Source: Dethiosulfovibrio peptidovorans
GTDB lineage: Bacteria; Synergistota; Synergistia; Synergistales; Dethiosulfovibrionaceae
Length of the DNA stretch: 64,000 nt
Direction of reading: 5' to 3'
Assembly (NCBI GenBank): GCA_002748665.1
Contig: PDTB01000018.1
Coordinates: forward strand, 81,107 to 145,106
Shown here: positions 18,337 to 26,226 of the stretch, in pieces
Layout of the letters: the number at the start of each line of letters is the position of its first letter
Numbering within the stretch: position 1 is the stretch's first letter
Program-made: the position numbers and the translations under genes
The notes under the pieces: model-generated
The model's input: the letters and a program-made list of their open reading frames with translations, nothing else
Told to the model about the DNA's origin: nothing
The model's database searches: none

Positions 18337-18757
18337 TTATATCGATCTCTTCCTGCCGATGCTCGGAAGGGATGAGAACGAGGTCTGCCGGGAGCGATAC
18401 GCGGGAGACTGAGTCGAGCCGTTGTATCGCTTCTTCTAGCGGTGGAGATCTCCTGTTGAGCCCTCTGGCTGATAACGGCGGCCCCACATGGACCATGGCG
18501 ATAGGAGAGGGGAGTCCCGCCAGAGATGCCGGCACGGTGAGCGCGGATATACCAGAGGGGAGAGGCGTGTGATCCTCAGGATACGCCGGACGTTGGAGCC
18601 TACGAGTATAAAGAGACTGGACCTGCTCCTGCATCTGGCAGTGGTGGTGGCGGTTGTTCTGCGGGCTTTGCCCCGGCCGTTCTGTTCCTCGCCCTGCCAC
18701 TGTTTTTTCTAAAGACGTTGAAGGATAGACTGATCGGGAGTATAACGATAGAAGACA
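18333..18757 (+). pseudogene. C-terminal remnant of a surface protein with Synerg-CTERM-like sorting tail
   Basis: One frame encodes SPLADNGGPTWTMAIGEGSP then ARDAG, the typical end of choice-of-anchor or parallel beta-helix surface proteins. Around 18554-18561 the signal shifts frame: the next frame reads RGEACDPQDTPDVGAYEYKE, the usual DQRG...D-x-GAYE continuation. It then runs through a Ser/Gly-rich linker into GCSAGFAPAVLFLALPLFFL and Lys/Arg residues. Gly-rich linker, Cys-x-Ala-Gly-Phe, one membrane helix and a basic end fit the Synerg-CTERM type of sorting signal, quoted from memory. N-terminal domains are missing and no single frame spans it, so it is a truncated, frameshifted relic. 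Confidence 0.65.
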
Positions 18758-18800
18758 AGAGGAGGAGCCGTCCCGAACCAAGGCGGCTCCTCCTCTTTTT
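18758..18800 (+). terminator. Strong rho-independent terminator
   Basis: AGAGGAGGAGCCG (18758-18770) pairs with CGGCTCCTCCTCT (18784-18796), 13 perfect base pairs with a 13-nt loop, followed by TTTT. It ends the selA-selB transcript or the relic gene in front of it. Confidence 0.85.
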
Positions 18801-18852
18801 CGCTGTGTTGCTCTGGGTCTCTATGTATATATCCATCCCGTCCTTCTCGAAT

Positions 18853-18927
18853 GAGGAGACGAACGAATTGTGTGTCAACGGTCTTCGACGAGGAAAGAGC
18901 TTTCGCACCTCGTCTTTTCGTCTCCTC
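18853..18927. repeat. Nested inverted repeat before prmA
   Basis: The outer arms GAGGAGACGAA (18853-18863) and TTCGTCTCCTC (18917-18927) match perfectly over 11 bp. Inside them GACGAGG (18887-18893) and CCTCGTC (18908-18914) form a second 7-bp stem. The arms resemble each other in composition. It could be an RNA structure, a terminator without a long T run, or a protein-binding palindrome. It sits just upstream of a TATAAT box. Confidence 0.6.
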
Positions 18928-18932
18928 TTGAT

Positions 18933-18938
18933 TATAAT
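18933..18938 (+). promoter_or_regulatory. Possible promoter (-10) of the prmA operon
   Basis: A perfect TATAAT lies about 80 nt before the prmA ATG. The sequence 17 bp upstream (TCGTCT) is a poor -35 and lies inside the right arm of the nested repeat, so a protein or structure there could affect the promoter. Confidence 0.4.
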
Positions 18939-19018
18939 GGGAAATAACAGCGCTACGATGCGCTCAATTTAAGGCCGATGGAGCAAGGATATCCATGGTG
19001 GCTATGGAGGGAATAGCT

Positions 19019-19891
19019 ATGTCAGAGACCGAGAGCTATTGGTGGTATATCACCCTGAAAGGGCCGTCTGGTCAGGGAGAAGTTCTCCGGTCCCTTGCCG
19101 AAGCATCGGGATGTATAGGTTCCGAAGAGGAAGATCGTTCGTCCTCCGTTTCGGTGGAGCTTCGGGCCTACTATCGAAGCAATCACGATCTGGGAGACTG
19201 GATGGAGCGACTGGCCCCTCTCGTCACTGAGTGGCCCGATATATCGGTCCATGATATGGGAAAAATCGAGAATCGCCAGTGGTACGCCCTCTCCTTGGAA
19301 GCCTTTCCTCCGTTGAATGTGGGAGAGCGATTTGTCGTGTTGGCTCCATGGCACAGGGGGAAAGAACCGGAGGATCGTATTCCACTGTACATCAATCCCG
19401 GCAGTGCCTTCGGAACGGGATATCACGAGAGTACCCAGAACGTGCTGATCCTGATGGAGCGCTATTTCAGGCCCGGTATCACTGTTGCCGATATCGGTTG
19501 CGGATCGGCCATCCTGTCCATCGCCGCTGTCAAGTTGGGGGCGGAGACTGTCTATGCCAGGGATGTAGATCCCTCGGTCATGACCGAAGCGGTGTCCAAT
19601 ATCGCTTTGAACGACCTGGACCAGCGACGGATCCTTTTGGAGGAGGGGGATCTGCTGGACGATTTTGATCATGCTGTGGATTTGTTGGTGGCCAACATTT
19701 TGCTCGATCCTCTTTTAAACTTGATTCCCCGCGTGGCATCGGCTCTTAAGCCGTCGGGGATAGCTCTGTTCTCCGGTTTGACATTGAGTGAGAGGGAGCG
19801 TTTTGAGGCGGGCCTGTCCCATGTAGGCCTTTCGATCATCGATGAGGTCACCAGCGATCAATGGCTGGGACTGGCGGTGACCCAGGAGTGA
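19019..19891 (+). CDS. prmA: Ribosomal protein L11 methyltransferase
   Basis: SAM-dependent methyltransferase that modifies L11. 290 aa. It has an N-terminal L11-recognition domain, a linker, then the class I methyltransferase fold with INPGSAFGTGYHESTQNVL, VADIGCGSAILSIAA (SAM-binding motif I) and LLVANILLDPL. ATG 19019 has GGAGGG 7 nt upstream; the ATG at 18995 would place that site inside the gene. The neighbouring mtaB overlaps the stop, a linkage common in many bacteria. Confidence 0.92.
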   Translation: MSETESYWWYITLKGPSGQGEVLRSLAEASGCIGSEEEDRSSSVSVELRAYYRSNHDLGDWMERLAPLVTEWPDISVHDMGKIENRQWYALSLEAFPPLNVGERFVVLAPWHRGKEPEDRIPLYINPGSAFGTGYHESTQNVLILMERYFRPGITVADIGCGSAILSIAAVKLGAETVYARDVDPSVMTEAVSNIALNDLDQRRILLEEGDLLDDFDHAVDLLVANILLDPLLNLIPRVASALKPSGIALFSGLTLSERERFEAGLSHVGLSIIDEVTSDQWLGLAVTQE

Positions 19892-21183
19892 TCGGACCTG
19901 CGGTTTGTATCAAGGTTCTCGGCTGTCGAGTCAACCTCTACGAAGCGGACGCATTGGCGTCAGCTTTTCAGGCGGCAGGAGCGACCATCGTTCGCAACGC
20001 TCCTTGGGATGTCGCTGTTCTGGTCTCCTGTGCTGTAACTGCTGAAGCCGATCGCAAGAGTCGTCAGGCCGTTCGTCGTTTTCGGCGGACGGAGCCCCAC
20101 TGTATTGTCGTCGCCACTGGCTGTTGGGCACAGGGTCTTTCCGACGAGGAGGCTCGTTCTCTGGGAATTGATCTGCTCGTGGGCAATCGCTGCAAAGGCG
20201 AGTTGGTGCCGTCTGTCCTCCGTATGATTCAGGGCGAGGCTGTGCCGTCGGTTCGGTGTGACGTGTGCGCCAGCTCCAAATGGGATCCCCTGGTCATCGA
20301 TCGTCCTCGCTTCAGAACCAGAGCATTTTTGAAGGTTCAGGACGGTTGCGATCATTTCTGCACATACTGCATCATTCCCTCCGTTCGAGGGAAACCGGTA
20401 AGTCGTTCTGTGGAGGATGTTCTTCAGGAAGTTCGAGCTGTAGTGGATTCGGGGTGTTCTGAGGTTGTTCTGACAGGTGTTCATCTTGGCCTGTATGGTC
20501 GAGGAAGCGACGAGACGTTGGCTACATTGCTCCTCAATGTGGCGTCGGTGCCGGGGGTCTCGAGGATTCGATTAGGTTCCCTGGAGCCTTTTTCCGTGGG
20601 AGATGATCTCCTTCGAGTTATGGCAGAGACGCCTCAGTTTTGTCGCCACCTTCATCTTCCCTTGCAGAGTGGGGACGATAACGTCCTGCGGGCCATGGGC
20701 AGGGGGCATACGAGAGACCAATATCTCCGTCTTTTGGAACGAATCCGCAGACTCCTTGGAGACGATATCCATATATCGACGGACGTCATGGTCGGATTTC
20801 CCGGGGAGGACAGCCAAGCGTATGAGTCGACTCTGTCGGTTCTTCGAGACGGTACGCTGGGGCGGATTCATGGTTTTTCCTATTCTCCACGGTCTGGGAC
20901 AATAGCTTCGACCATGTCTAATCGGCCGTCTCGAGCCCTGGTGGAACAACGGTGCCGTGGAGTTCTCGATCTGGGAGACACGTTGCTGGATCGATACGCC
21001 CGTCGTTGGCTTGGTCGAACCGTCGACGTGCTGGTCGAAGAGATGTTGGAGGGGGCAGCGTCGGGGTATACCCCCCAGTTTCTTCGATGTCGAGCTGAGG
21101 GTAATTGCCGTGAGGGGGCTTTCCTTCGCTGTCGGGTTGAGAGAGTAGATCACGGCGAACTCAGGGGACAGGTGGTCGTATGA
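19888..21183 (+). CDS. mtaB: tRNA t6A37 methylthiotransferase
   Basis: Radical-SAM enzyme that adds a methylthio group to t6A37 of ANN-decoding tRNAs. About 431 aa. The N-terminal MTTase domain has three Cys at VLGCRVNLYEAD, SCAVTAEAD and ATGCWAQ. The radical-SAM motif is VQDGCDHFCTYCIIPSVRG (CX3CX2C), with LPLQSGDDNVLRAMGR later and a short C-terminal TRAM-like region. GTG 19888 makes a GTGA overlap with the prmA stop and gives the family-like N-terminus; ATG 19861 would add nine residues. Assigned MtaB rather than MiaB or RimO from the LGCRVN start and VRG motif. Confidence 0.9.
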   Translation: MIGPAVCIKVLGCRVNLYEADALASAFQAAGATIVRNAPWDVAVLVSCAVTAEADRKSRQAVRRFRRTEPHCIVVATGCWAQGLSDEEARSLGIDLLVGNRCKGELVPSVLRMIQGEAVPSVRCDVCASSKWDPLVIDRPRFRTRAFLKVQDGCDHFCTYCIIPSVRGKPVSRSVEDVLQEVRAVVDSGCSEVVLTGVHLGLYGRGSDETLATLLLNVASVPGVSRIRLGSLEPFSVGDDLLRVMAETPQFCRHLHLPLQSGDDNVLRAMGRGHTRDQYLRLLERIRRLLGDDIHISTDVMVGFPGEDSQAYESTLSVLRDGTLGRIHGFSYSPRSGTIASTMSNRPSRALVEQRCRGVLDLGDTLLDRYARRWLGRTVDVLVEEMLEGAASGYTPQFLRCRAEGNCREGAFLRCRVERVDHGELRGQVVV

Positions 21184-22748
21184 TGCCTGGGGGGCCTGTC
21201 CTTGGGATCGATATGGGAACACGCTATGCTCTGGCCGCCGTCCATTGCGCGGGCAAGGGAGCTCGTCTGATTCCCAATCGTCGAGGCCAGATGAAAACTC
21301 CGTCGGTGGTTTGTCGAGATAGCGGACAGTGGCTGGTCGGCGAAGACGCTCTGGCACGAGCCCAGGTATCTGGTGTAGGGGTTTTCTGGGATATCAAGCG
21401 ACATCTGGGTTGCGATTGGGCACCCTGGATCGATGGGAGACATCGTTCGGCTCAGGAACTTCTTGTCCCTCTCATCGCTGCTGTTCGGGAGGATTGCGAG
21501 GCCCATCTCAGTATGGTTCTGACACGGTGTGTCATCACAGTACCGGCTCAGTTCAGCTTTCTGGAACGGTCAGCTATGGCTCGGGTCGCACGGGAGGCGG
21601 GGTTCGAGGATATTCGCATTCTCAACGAACCCACGGCAGCTGCTCTGGCCTGTGAGAGCGCTGGCAGGGTCCTGGTGTTCGATTTCGGTGGTGGCACCGT
21701 GGATCTATCGATTGTAGAACGAGACGGCCAGACGTGGCAGGTTCTGGAGAGCCGTGGAGATGCCAAGCTGGGAGGTGTCGAGCTTGATCGGGTGCTCTCT
21801 CGTTATCTCCAGGATCAGTTGGGGCTCTCCCTGGATTTAGGGAGTCCTCTGGAGATCGTTCTTCTGAATGAGGCGGAGCGAATAAAATGCGATCTTTCTT
21901 TTCGGGAAAAGTTGACCTGGCGGTTTCCCGTTCAATTGGAGGGACAGGATCGGGAGATCTCGGTGCGGCGAGATATGATTGAGACGTTGTTTGTCCCGTG
22001 GCTTCAGAAATCGGTGGATCTGGCGGTGTCTCTGTGTCGTTACTATGAGCCTGAGAGCGTCATAATGGTGGGAGGAAGCAGTCGAATTCCTCTACTTCGA
22101 CGTCTCCTTTCCCAGAAAATTCCCGTTCCGGTTCGGTTATGGCGATCTCCCGACGAGGCCGTCGCTCTGGGTGCCGCTCTGTACGGAAACAACGGTGATG
22201 GACAACTTCTGTTGGATGTCCTTTCCGAGAGCCTCGGCATCATCGCCTTTGATGGTCAGCCGGTTCCTCTGCTTCGAAAGGGGCATCCCCTGCCGGCGCG
22301 CTCTGTTCGTGCTTTTAGAAGTGTGACTGACGGCGACTTTTCCCTGAAACTCTATCAGGGTGCTCCAGGTTTAGTCCGTCGGTATCGAACCATCGCTGTC
22401 TTAGATCTTCAGAACATGCGTTGTGGGGAGCGGGTTGATCTGGATTTTCGGATTGATGCGGGGGGCCTGTTGCAGGTACACCTGGCGAGAGAGGCAGGGG
22501 ACCCTATCTCTATCGCTCCTTTGGAACTTGGAGTTTCCGGTCGACGACGACCAGCAACGTCTTTAGAGGTATTGGAACGACGGGTGGCAGCTCTGGCGTC
22601 CGGCTTGTCGTTGGGCCAGCAGGGTCGTCTGGCAAACTTGTTCCGTAAGACCCGACTTTTGAGGGATCTGGAACCACAGTTTTTTGATGAGGGTATGAAA
22701 GGTCTTTCCCGTATGGTCGATGCTTTAGAGGAAACGATATATTCATGA
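21180..22748 (+). CDS. Short Hsp70-family (DnaK-like) protein
   Basis: 522 aa, about 100 shorter than DnaK. The ATPase domain is clear: VLGIDMGTRYALAAV (phosphate 1, with Arg where DnaK has Thr-Asn), PAQFSFLERSAMARVAREAG, ILNEPTAAALA, VLVFDFGGGTVDLSIVE (phosphate 2) and MVGGSSRIPLLRRLL (adenosine motif). The substrate-binding part is compact and the helical lid is mostly missing; only a short helix-rich tail remains. It overlaps mtaB (ATGA) and the next J-domain gene (ATGA), so the two are probably made together as a chaperone pair. The client is unknown. Confidence 0.85.
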   Translation: MMPGGPVLGIDMGTRYALAAVHCAGKGARLIPNRRGQMKTPSVVCRDSGQWLVGEDALARAQVSGVGVFWDIKRHLGCDWAPWIDGRHRSAQELLVPLIAAVREDCEAHLSMVLTRCVITVPAQFSFLERSAMARVAREAGFEDIRILNEPTAAALACESAGRVLVFDFGGGTVDLSIVERDGQTWQVLESRGDAKLGGVELDRVLSRYLQDQLGLSLDLGSPLEIVLLNEAERIKCDLSFREKLTWRFPVQLEGQDREISVRRDMIETLFVPWLQKSVDLAVSLCRYYEPESVIMVGGSSRIPLLRRLLSQKIPVPVRLWRSPDEAVALGAALYGNNGDGQLLLDVLSESLGIIAFDGQPVPLLRKGHPLPARSVRAFRSVTDGDFSLKLYQGAPGLVRRYRTIAVLDLQNMRCGERVDLDFRIDAGGLLQVHLAREAGDPISIAPLELGVSGRRRPATSLEVLERRVAALASGLSLGQQGRLANLFRKTRLLRDLEPQFFDEGMKGLSRMVDALEETIYS

Positions 22749-23767
22749 ATAATTTGAGCACTCATGAATGTTATTTCAGACTTGGTCTGCCCCCTGGGGC
22801 GTCATGGTCTCAGGTCAAGGCGGCTTTTCGTCGACTTGCTCGTCAGACTCATCCTGATGTGGCGGGACGATCTGCTCGGGATTTTGAGAGGATATCCGAG
22901 GCCTATATGCTTCTTCGGGATCAATTCCGATCAGGCATTGCCCAGGAGACTCCCTCGAAGAAACGCCGTTTCTGTCCTGATTTTCGTCGGTTTTTTGAAC
23001 CCTTGCTTCGGGTGTCCGTTTGGATCTCTCAAACGGTGGAGGATGTAAGACGACGTCGTAAGGAACGGCGGGAAATTCGAGATAGGCGACGCCAGAAGGA
23101 GGATGCTCGCCGTTTTCGTTTGATGGACCAGATTATCGGTGATGGTGAGATCCACATTGAGACTATTCTGGCCCGGCTGAACAAGTCGGGGGGGATTTCC
23201 GAGCGGCAGCGTCTGATTCGACGTCTTGAGAGTCCGCTTCCCGAGGTTCGAGGACTGGCGTTCCAGGGATTGAGTACATTTTTAGTCGTCCCTGAGGTGG
23301 CTGCTGCCGTGGAGGAGTGTCTGTCCCGCTATGGCCTGGATGAGTTTGGCGTAGATGCTGTGGTCTCTATAGCCGATCCCCTGACAGGGCTCCGGTTGGC
23401 GACCTCTGCCGCTCCCCACTTTCGATCCATGACCGTGGGCGTCGCCAGACGATATCTGAAATGGCTTAAGAGCCTTCCTGGTGGGCTCCCCGTCTACGCA
23501 GGTCTCCCCGACCCTATATCTGGGCAGGTCGTCGGACTCCTTCTGGCTGAATGGCCCAAGGATCTGCCTTTTCCGTCGGGATCCCGGCTTCAGTCTCTTC
23601 TTAATCGAGAGGAGGACGAGGTCCTTATACCCCTCCTTCGGGGCCTGTACAGAAGGGAATATTCCGGTCCACTTCTCCCTTGGGTGGAACGGCTTTCGAA
23701 AAACTCGTCTTCTCCGGCGGTAAAAGCGTGGGCTCATGCTATTGTGTGTCGGAGCGCCGTGGTATAA
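22745..23767 (+). CDS. J-domain protein with helical repeat-like C-terminus
   Basis: 340 aa. Residues about 7-62 form a J domain (CYFRLGLPPGASWSQVKAAF, then RRLARQTHPDVAG with the HPD motif that stimulates Hsp70). A very basic Arg/Lys/Glu stretch follows at about residues 95-130, probably a helix or coiled coil. The rest is Leu/Pro-rich, with helical segments resembling HEAT-type repeats (ESPLPEVRGLAFQGLSTFL). No Gly/Phe region or zinc domain, so it is not DnaJ itself. Coupled by an ATGA overlap to the Hsp70-like gene, its likely partner. Confidence 0.8.
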   Translation: MNNLSTHECYFRLGLPPGASWSQVKAAFRRLARQTHPDVAGRSARDFERISEAYMLLRDQFRSGIAQETPSKKRRFCPDFRRFFEPLLRVSVWISQTVEDVRRRRKERREIRDRRRQKEDARRFRLMDQIIGDGEIHIETILARLNKSGGISERQRLIRRLESPLPEVRGLAFQGLSTFLVVPEVAAAVEECLSRYGLDEFGVDAVVSIADPLTGLRLATSAAPHFRSMTVGVARRYLKWLKSLPGGLPVYAGLPDPISGQVVGLLLAEWPKDLPFPSGSRLQSLLNREEDEVLIPLLRGLYRREYSGPLLPWVERLSKNSSSPAVKAWAHAIVCRSAVV

Positions 23768-23777
23768 AATGATCCTT

Positions 23778-23807
23778 AGTTTTTGATCGAGTGATCTATC
23801 AAAAACT
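23778..23807. repeat. Perfect inverted repeat between J-domain and HIT genes
   Basis: AGTTTTTGAT (23778-23787) and ATCAAAAACT (23798-23807) are perfect 10-bp arms around a 10-nt centre. They are AT-rich, with no T run after the second arm, so an operator or mRNA processing hairpin fits better than a terminator. Confidence 0.5.
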
Positions 23808-23828
23808 GACGATGGAGAGGTGAGTCGG

Positions 23829-24167
23829 TTGAGTTCGGGATGTCCCTTTTGCAAAATTGTCTCTGGTGAGCTCCCCGCATCGGTTCTCTACGAGAATGAT
23901 CGATGCATCGCTTTCCAGGATCTAGCGCCTCAGGCGCCGTCCCATATCCTGATTGTTCCGAGGGAGCATATTCCTTCTGTGAATCACGTCGAGGATCTCG
24001 ATCTTTGGGTAGCCCTTATGGGTGCTGTCCAGAAGGTTGTCTCTCAAATCTCTCCTGATTCCGGCTATCGGCTCGTCGTTAATTGCGGCGACGACGGCGG
24101 TCAGACAGTCCCCCACCTTCACGTCCATCTGCTTTCGGGTCGTCCCATGGGATGGCCCCCGGGCTAG
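23829..24167 (+). CDS. HIT-family (HinT-like) nucleotide hydrolase
   Basis: 112 aa, a single HIT domain. It starts [20 protein letters not shown], has the zinc-type CxxC of HinT proteins and [18 protein letters not shown], and ends with the signature [17 protein letters not shown], in which the His triad acts in nucleotide phosphoramidate hydrolysis. The TTG at 23829 has GGAGAGG 8 nt upstream and is preferred over the GTG at 23820, which sits on the site itself. Biological substrate not deducible. Confidence 0.88.
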   Translation: MSSGCPFCKIVSGELPASVLYENDRCIAFQDLAPQAPSHILIVPREHIPSVNHVEDLDLWVALMGAVQKVVSQISPDSGYRLVVNCGDDGGQTVPHLHVHLLSGRPMGWPPG

Positions 24168-24199
24168 ACGTTGGTGGAATAAGAAAGGAGGGATTTGGT

Positions 24200-24379
24200 G
24201 TGACGACTATCGTTCGACGCGATAACGAGTCTCTTGAAGATGCTCTCAGGCGATTCAAGAGGGATGTCTCCAAGACTGGAATTCTCCGGGAAGCGCGGCA
24301 GAGGGAACACTACGAGAAACCGAGCGAGGCCAAAAAACGCAAGCGGCAGGAACTTGCTAAGAAGCGTCGCAGAAGGTAG
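24200..24379 (+). CDS. rpsU: 30S ribosomal protein S21
   Basis: 59 aa, very basic: [20 protein letters not shown] at the start and [15 protein letters not shown] at the end. The start is GTG 24200 with AAAGGAGGG 7 nt upstream. The open frame runs further upstream through the HIT gene and that part is not coding. Followed by a rho-independent terminator. Confidence 0.95.
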   Translation: MTTIVRRDNESLEDALRRFKRDVSKTGILREARQREHYEKPSEAKKRKRQELAKKRRRR

Positions 24380-24388
24380 CGATTATCG

Positions 24389-24419
24389 TGAGCCCGGATA
24401 AAAAATCCGGGCTCATTTT
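24389..24419 (+). terminator. Rho-independent terminator after rpsU
   Basis: TGAGCCCGGAT and ATCCGGGCTCA form an 11-bp stem around an A-rich loop, followed by TTTT. It ends 16 nt before the nrdR ATG, so nrdR depends on read-through or a promoter not recognised here. Confidence 0.8.
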
Positions 24420-24434
24420 GTGAGGAGGAAGGCC

Positions 24435-24902
24435 ATGAGATGTCCTACATGCGGCGGATCGGAGACCAGGGTCATTGAGACCCGAACTGCCGACGAAGGC
24501 CGAATTGTTCGCCGCCGTCGGGAATGTCCCGATTGTTCGTCTCGTTTTACCACATACGAGCGAGTCGAGGAGAAAAAGGTCATCTGGATCTCGAAAAAAG
24601 ACGGGCGTCGAGAGGCCTTCGACAGGGATAAGATTTCACGGGGAGTACGAAAAGCCTGTGAGAAGCTCCCTGTCTCTCTGGAACGGATGGAGGGTGTGGC
24701 CGTTCGAGTAGAGGATCGTCTTTTGGCTGCGGGAGCCGGAGAGATATCCAGCGCCAAGGTCGGAGAGCTAGTCATGGAGGAGCTGGCTGAGTTGGATAAC
24801 GTGGCATACGTCCGATTCGCGTCGGTCTACCGGGAATTCTCGGACCTGGCGAGTTTTCAAAAAGAAATTGCCGATATCCTGAGACGCCGTTCAATGTTGT
24901 AA
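24435..24902 (+). CDS. nrdR: Transcriptional repressor NrdR
   Basis: 155-aa nucleotide-sensing repressor of ribonucleotide reductase genes. The N-terminal zinc ribbon has MRCPTCGGSETRVIETR and RRRRECPDCSSRFTTYER (two CxxC pairs). An ATP-cone domain follows from about residue 48 (VIWISKKDGRREAFDRDKI to the C-terminus). ATG 24435 has GGAGGAAGG upstream; the longer frame from 24420 lacks a site. No nrd gene or obvious NrdR box lies nearby. Confidence 0.95.
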   Translation: MRCPTCGGSETRVIETRTADEGRIVRRRRECPDCSSRFTTYERVEEKKVIWISKKDGRREAFDRDKISRGVRKACEKLPVSLERMEGVAVRVEDRLLAAGAGEISSAKVGELVMEELAELDNVAYVRFASVYREFSDLASFQKEIADILRRRSML

Positions 24903-24904
24903 AC

Positions 24905-24945
24905 AAAGAGACCGCGCCCTTTCTCCAAAGGGCGTGGTCTCTTTA
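24905..24945 (+). terminator. Strong terminator after nrdR
   Basis: AAAGAGACC-G-CGCCCTTT pairs with AAAGGGCG-T-GGTCTCTTT around a CTCC loop: a long stem broken by one G/T position. It starts 3 nt after the nrdR stop and separates nrdR from the liv operon. Confidence 0.88.
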
Positions 24946-24970
24946 TCTCAGGGGCTTTTTAGAGTATAAT
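24942..24970 (+). promoter_or_regulatory. Promoter candidate of the liv operon
   Basis: A perfect TATAAT (24965-24970) with a weak -35 TTTATC (24942-24947) at 17 bp. The leader to livJ would be about 40 nt and ends in TAAGGAGGT, a near-perfect ribosome binding site. Confidence 0.5.
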
Positions 24971-25017
24971 AGATTCAGATTGTTCGAACTATATATTTTT
25001 TAAGGAGGTACTTTCCG

Positions 25018-26163
25018 TTGAAAACGTTCAGAACTCTGTGTGCTGTGTTGTTCGTATGTTTTTTGATGGTTGGGGTTGCCGTGGCCGCTGAGGAAGTTCG
25101 TATCGGAGTCTATGAGCCGATGACCGGACAAAACGCTTTTGGTGGTCAGCTCACTGTCGAAGGCGTTAAGTTGGCTCATGGGCAGGTTCCCGAGGTCTTG
25201 GGGCGTCCTGTCAAACTCATCGTCGTGGACAACAAGTCCGACAAGGTTGAGGCAGCTAACGCCGTTAAACGCCTGATTGAGAAGGAGAAGGTCGTGGCCA
25301 TTATCGGAAGCTATGGTTCATCCCTCTCTATGGCTGGCGGAGAGGTCGCCGAGAAGTCTGGAATCCCTTGCATCACCGACTCCGCTACCAACCCTCTGGT
25401 CACTCAGGGCAAGAAATATTACTTCCGTATGTGTTTCATCGATCCCTACCAGGGAGCTGCGGCTGCTTCATACGCGTATGACAACCTTGGTGTTAGGAAA
25501 GCTGCGTTATTGCTGGACGTGGCCCAGGATTACTCGGTAGGGTTGGGGAACTTCTTCAAGAAAGCCTTCCTGAAGAAAAAAGGCGAGATCGTGGGGGTGT
25601 ACAAGTATCAGTCCGGCGACCAGGATTTTACCGCTCAGCTGACGGATGCTATCGCCAAAGGAGCTGATTTCCTGTATATTCCTTCCTACTTTGCCGAGGG
25701 CGCTATCATCATGAAGCAGGCCCGGGAGTTGGGTGCCACCTTCCGCATCATGGGCGGTGACGCTATGGACAACCCAGACTTGGTGAAGATTGCGGGCAAG
25801 TCCGCTGAGGGGTTTGCCTATACGACCTTCCCCTATGCGCCGGAGATGCCCGATATGACGCCGGCGGCTGAGACCTTCACCAAGCTGTGGAGGGAAAAGT
25901 ATAAAGACACCGATATGCCTGAGCCCAATGCTAACTCGGCTTTGGGGTACGATTGTTATATGTTTGTCATCGATGCCATCAAACGTGCCGGGAGTACCGA
26001 TTCCGAGAAGATAACCGAGGCTCTTGCCAGTGCCAAGAACTGGCCTGGCGTGACCGGAGCCACAACTATCAACGCTACTCACGATGCCGAGAAGCCCGTT
26101 GGGATCAAGGTGGTCCGGAAAGGTGCCCAGGTTTACGATGCCTCTGTTCAGCCCGAGATGTAG
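25018..26163 (+). CDS. livJ: Branched-chain amino-acid ABC transporter, substrate-binding protein
   Basis: 381-aa periplasmic binding protein that captures Leu/Ile/Val-type (or other hydrophobic) amino acids for LivHMGF. An N-terminal signal peptide (Lys-rich start, hydrophobic core, cut probably after VAVAA near residue 23) leads into EEVRIGVYEPMTGQNAFGGQ, the Peripla_BP_6 fold. VVDNKSDKVEAANAVKRLIE and IIGSYGSSLSMAGGEVAEKS are family signatures. The start is TTG behind TAAGGAGGT. Exact specificity cannot be read from sequence. First gene of livJHMGF; a hairpin follows the stop. Confidence 0.92.
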   Translation: MKTFRTLCAVLFVCFLMVGVAVAAEEVRIGVYEPMTGQNAFGGQLTVEGVKLAHGQVPEVLGRPVKLIVVDNKSDKVEAANAVKRLIEKEKVVAIIGSYGSSLSMAGGEVAEKSGIPCITDSATNPLVTQGKKYYFRMCFIDPYQGAAAASYAYDNLGVRKAALLLDVAQDYSVGLGNFFKKAFLKKKGEIVGVYKYQSGDQDFTAQLTDAIAKGADFLYIPSYFAEGAIIMKQARELGATFRIMGGDAMDNPDLVKIAGKSAEGFAYTTFPYAPEMPDMTPAAETFTKLWREKYKDTDMPEPNANSALGYDCYMFVIDAIKRAGSTDSEKITEALASAKNWPGVTGATTINATHDAEKPVGIKVVRKGAQVYDASVQPEM

Positions 26164-26184
26164 TATCAAGATAGAATAACCTGT

Positions 26185-26212
26185 GGGGGGAGCTCCGACT
26201 CCCCCCTTTATT
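26185..26212 (+). terminator. Intercistronic hairpin livJ/livH (partial terminator)
   Basis: GGGGGGAG (26185-26192) pairs with CTCCCCCC (26199-26206), loop CTCCGA, followed by TTTATTT. It lies between the binding-protein gene and the membrane genes. Such hairpins usually protect the livJ mRNA end or reduce downstream transcription, keeping binding protein in excess (inference). Confidence 0.65.
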
Positions 26213-26226
26213 TAGGGAGGCTCTCG

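Noticed and set aside
18086-18345. tRNA-Sec (selC) behind selB
   Set aside because: Several small hairpins occur, but there is no TTCGA-type T loop, no 8-bp acceptor stem and no long variable arm in a consistent arrangement.
18334-18480. UGA at 18334-18336 as a selenocysteine codon
   Set aside because: Attractive because it follows selB, but read-through quickly meets another UGA and non-conserved sequence, and no SECIS-like hairpin sits directly behind the first UGA.
18758-18927. CRISPR-like or tandem repeats
   Set aside because: The repeated GAGGAG motifs are arms of a terminator and a nested inverted repeat, not regularly spaced direct repeats. No CRISPR array, insertion sequence or attachment site was found in the window.
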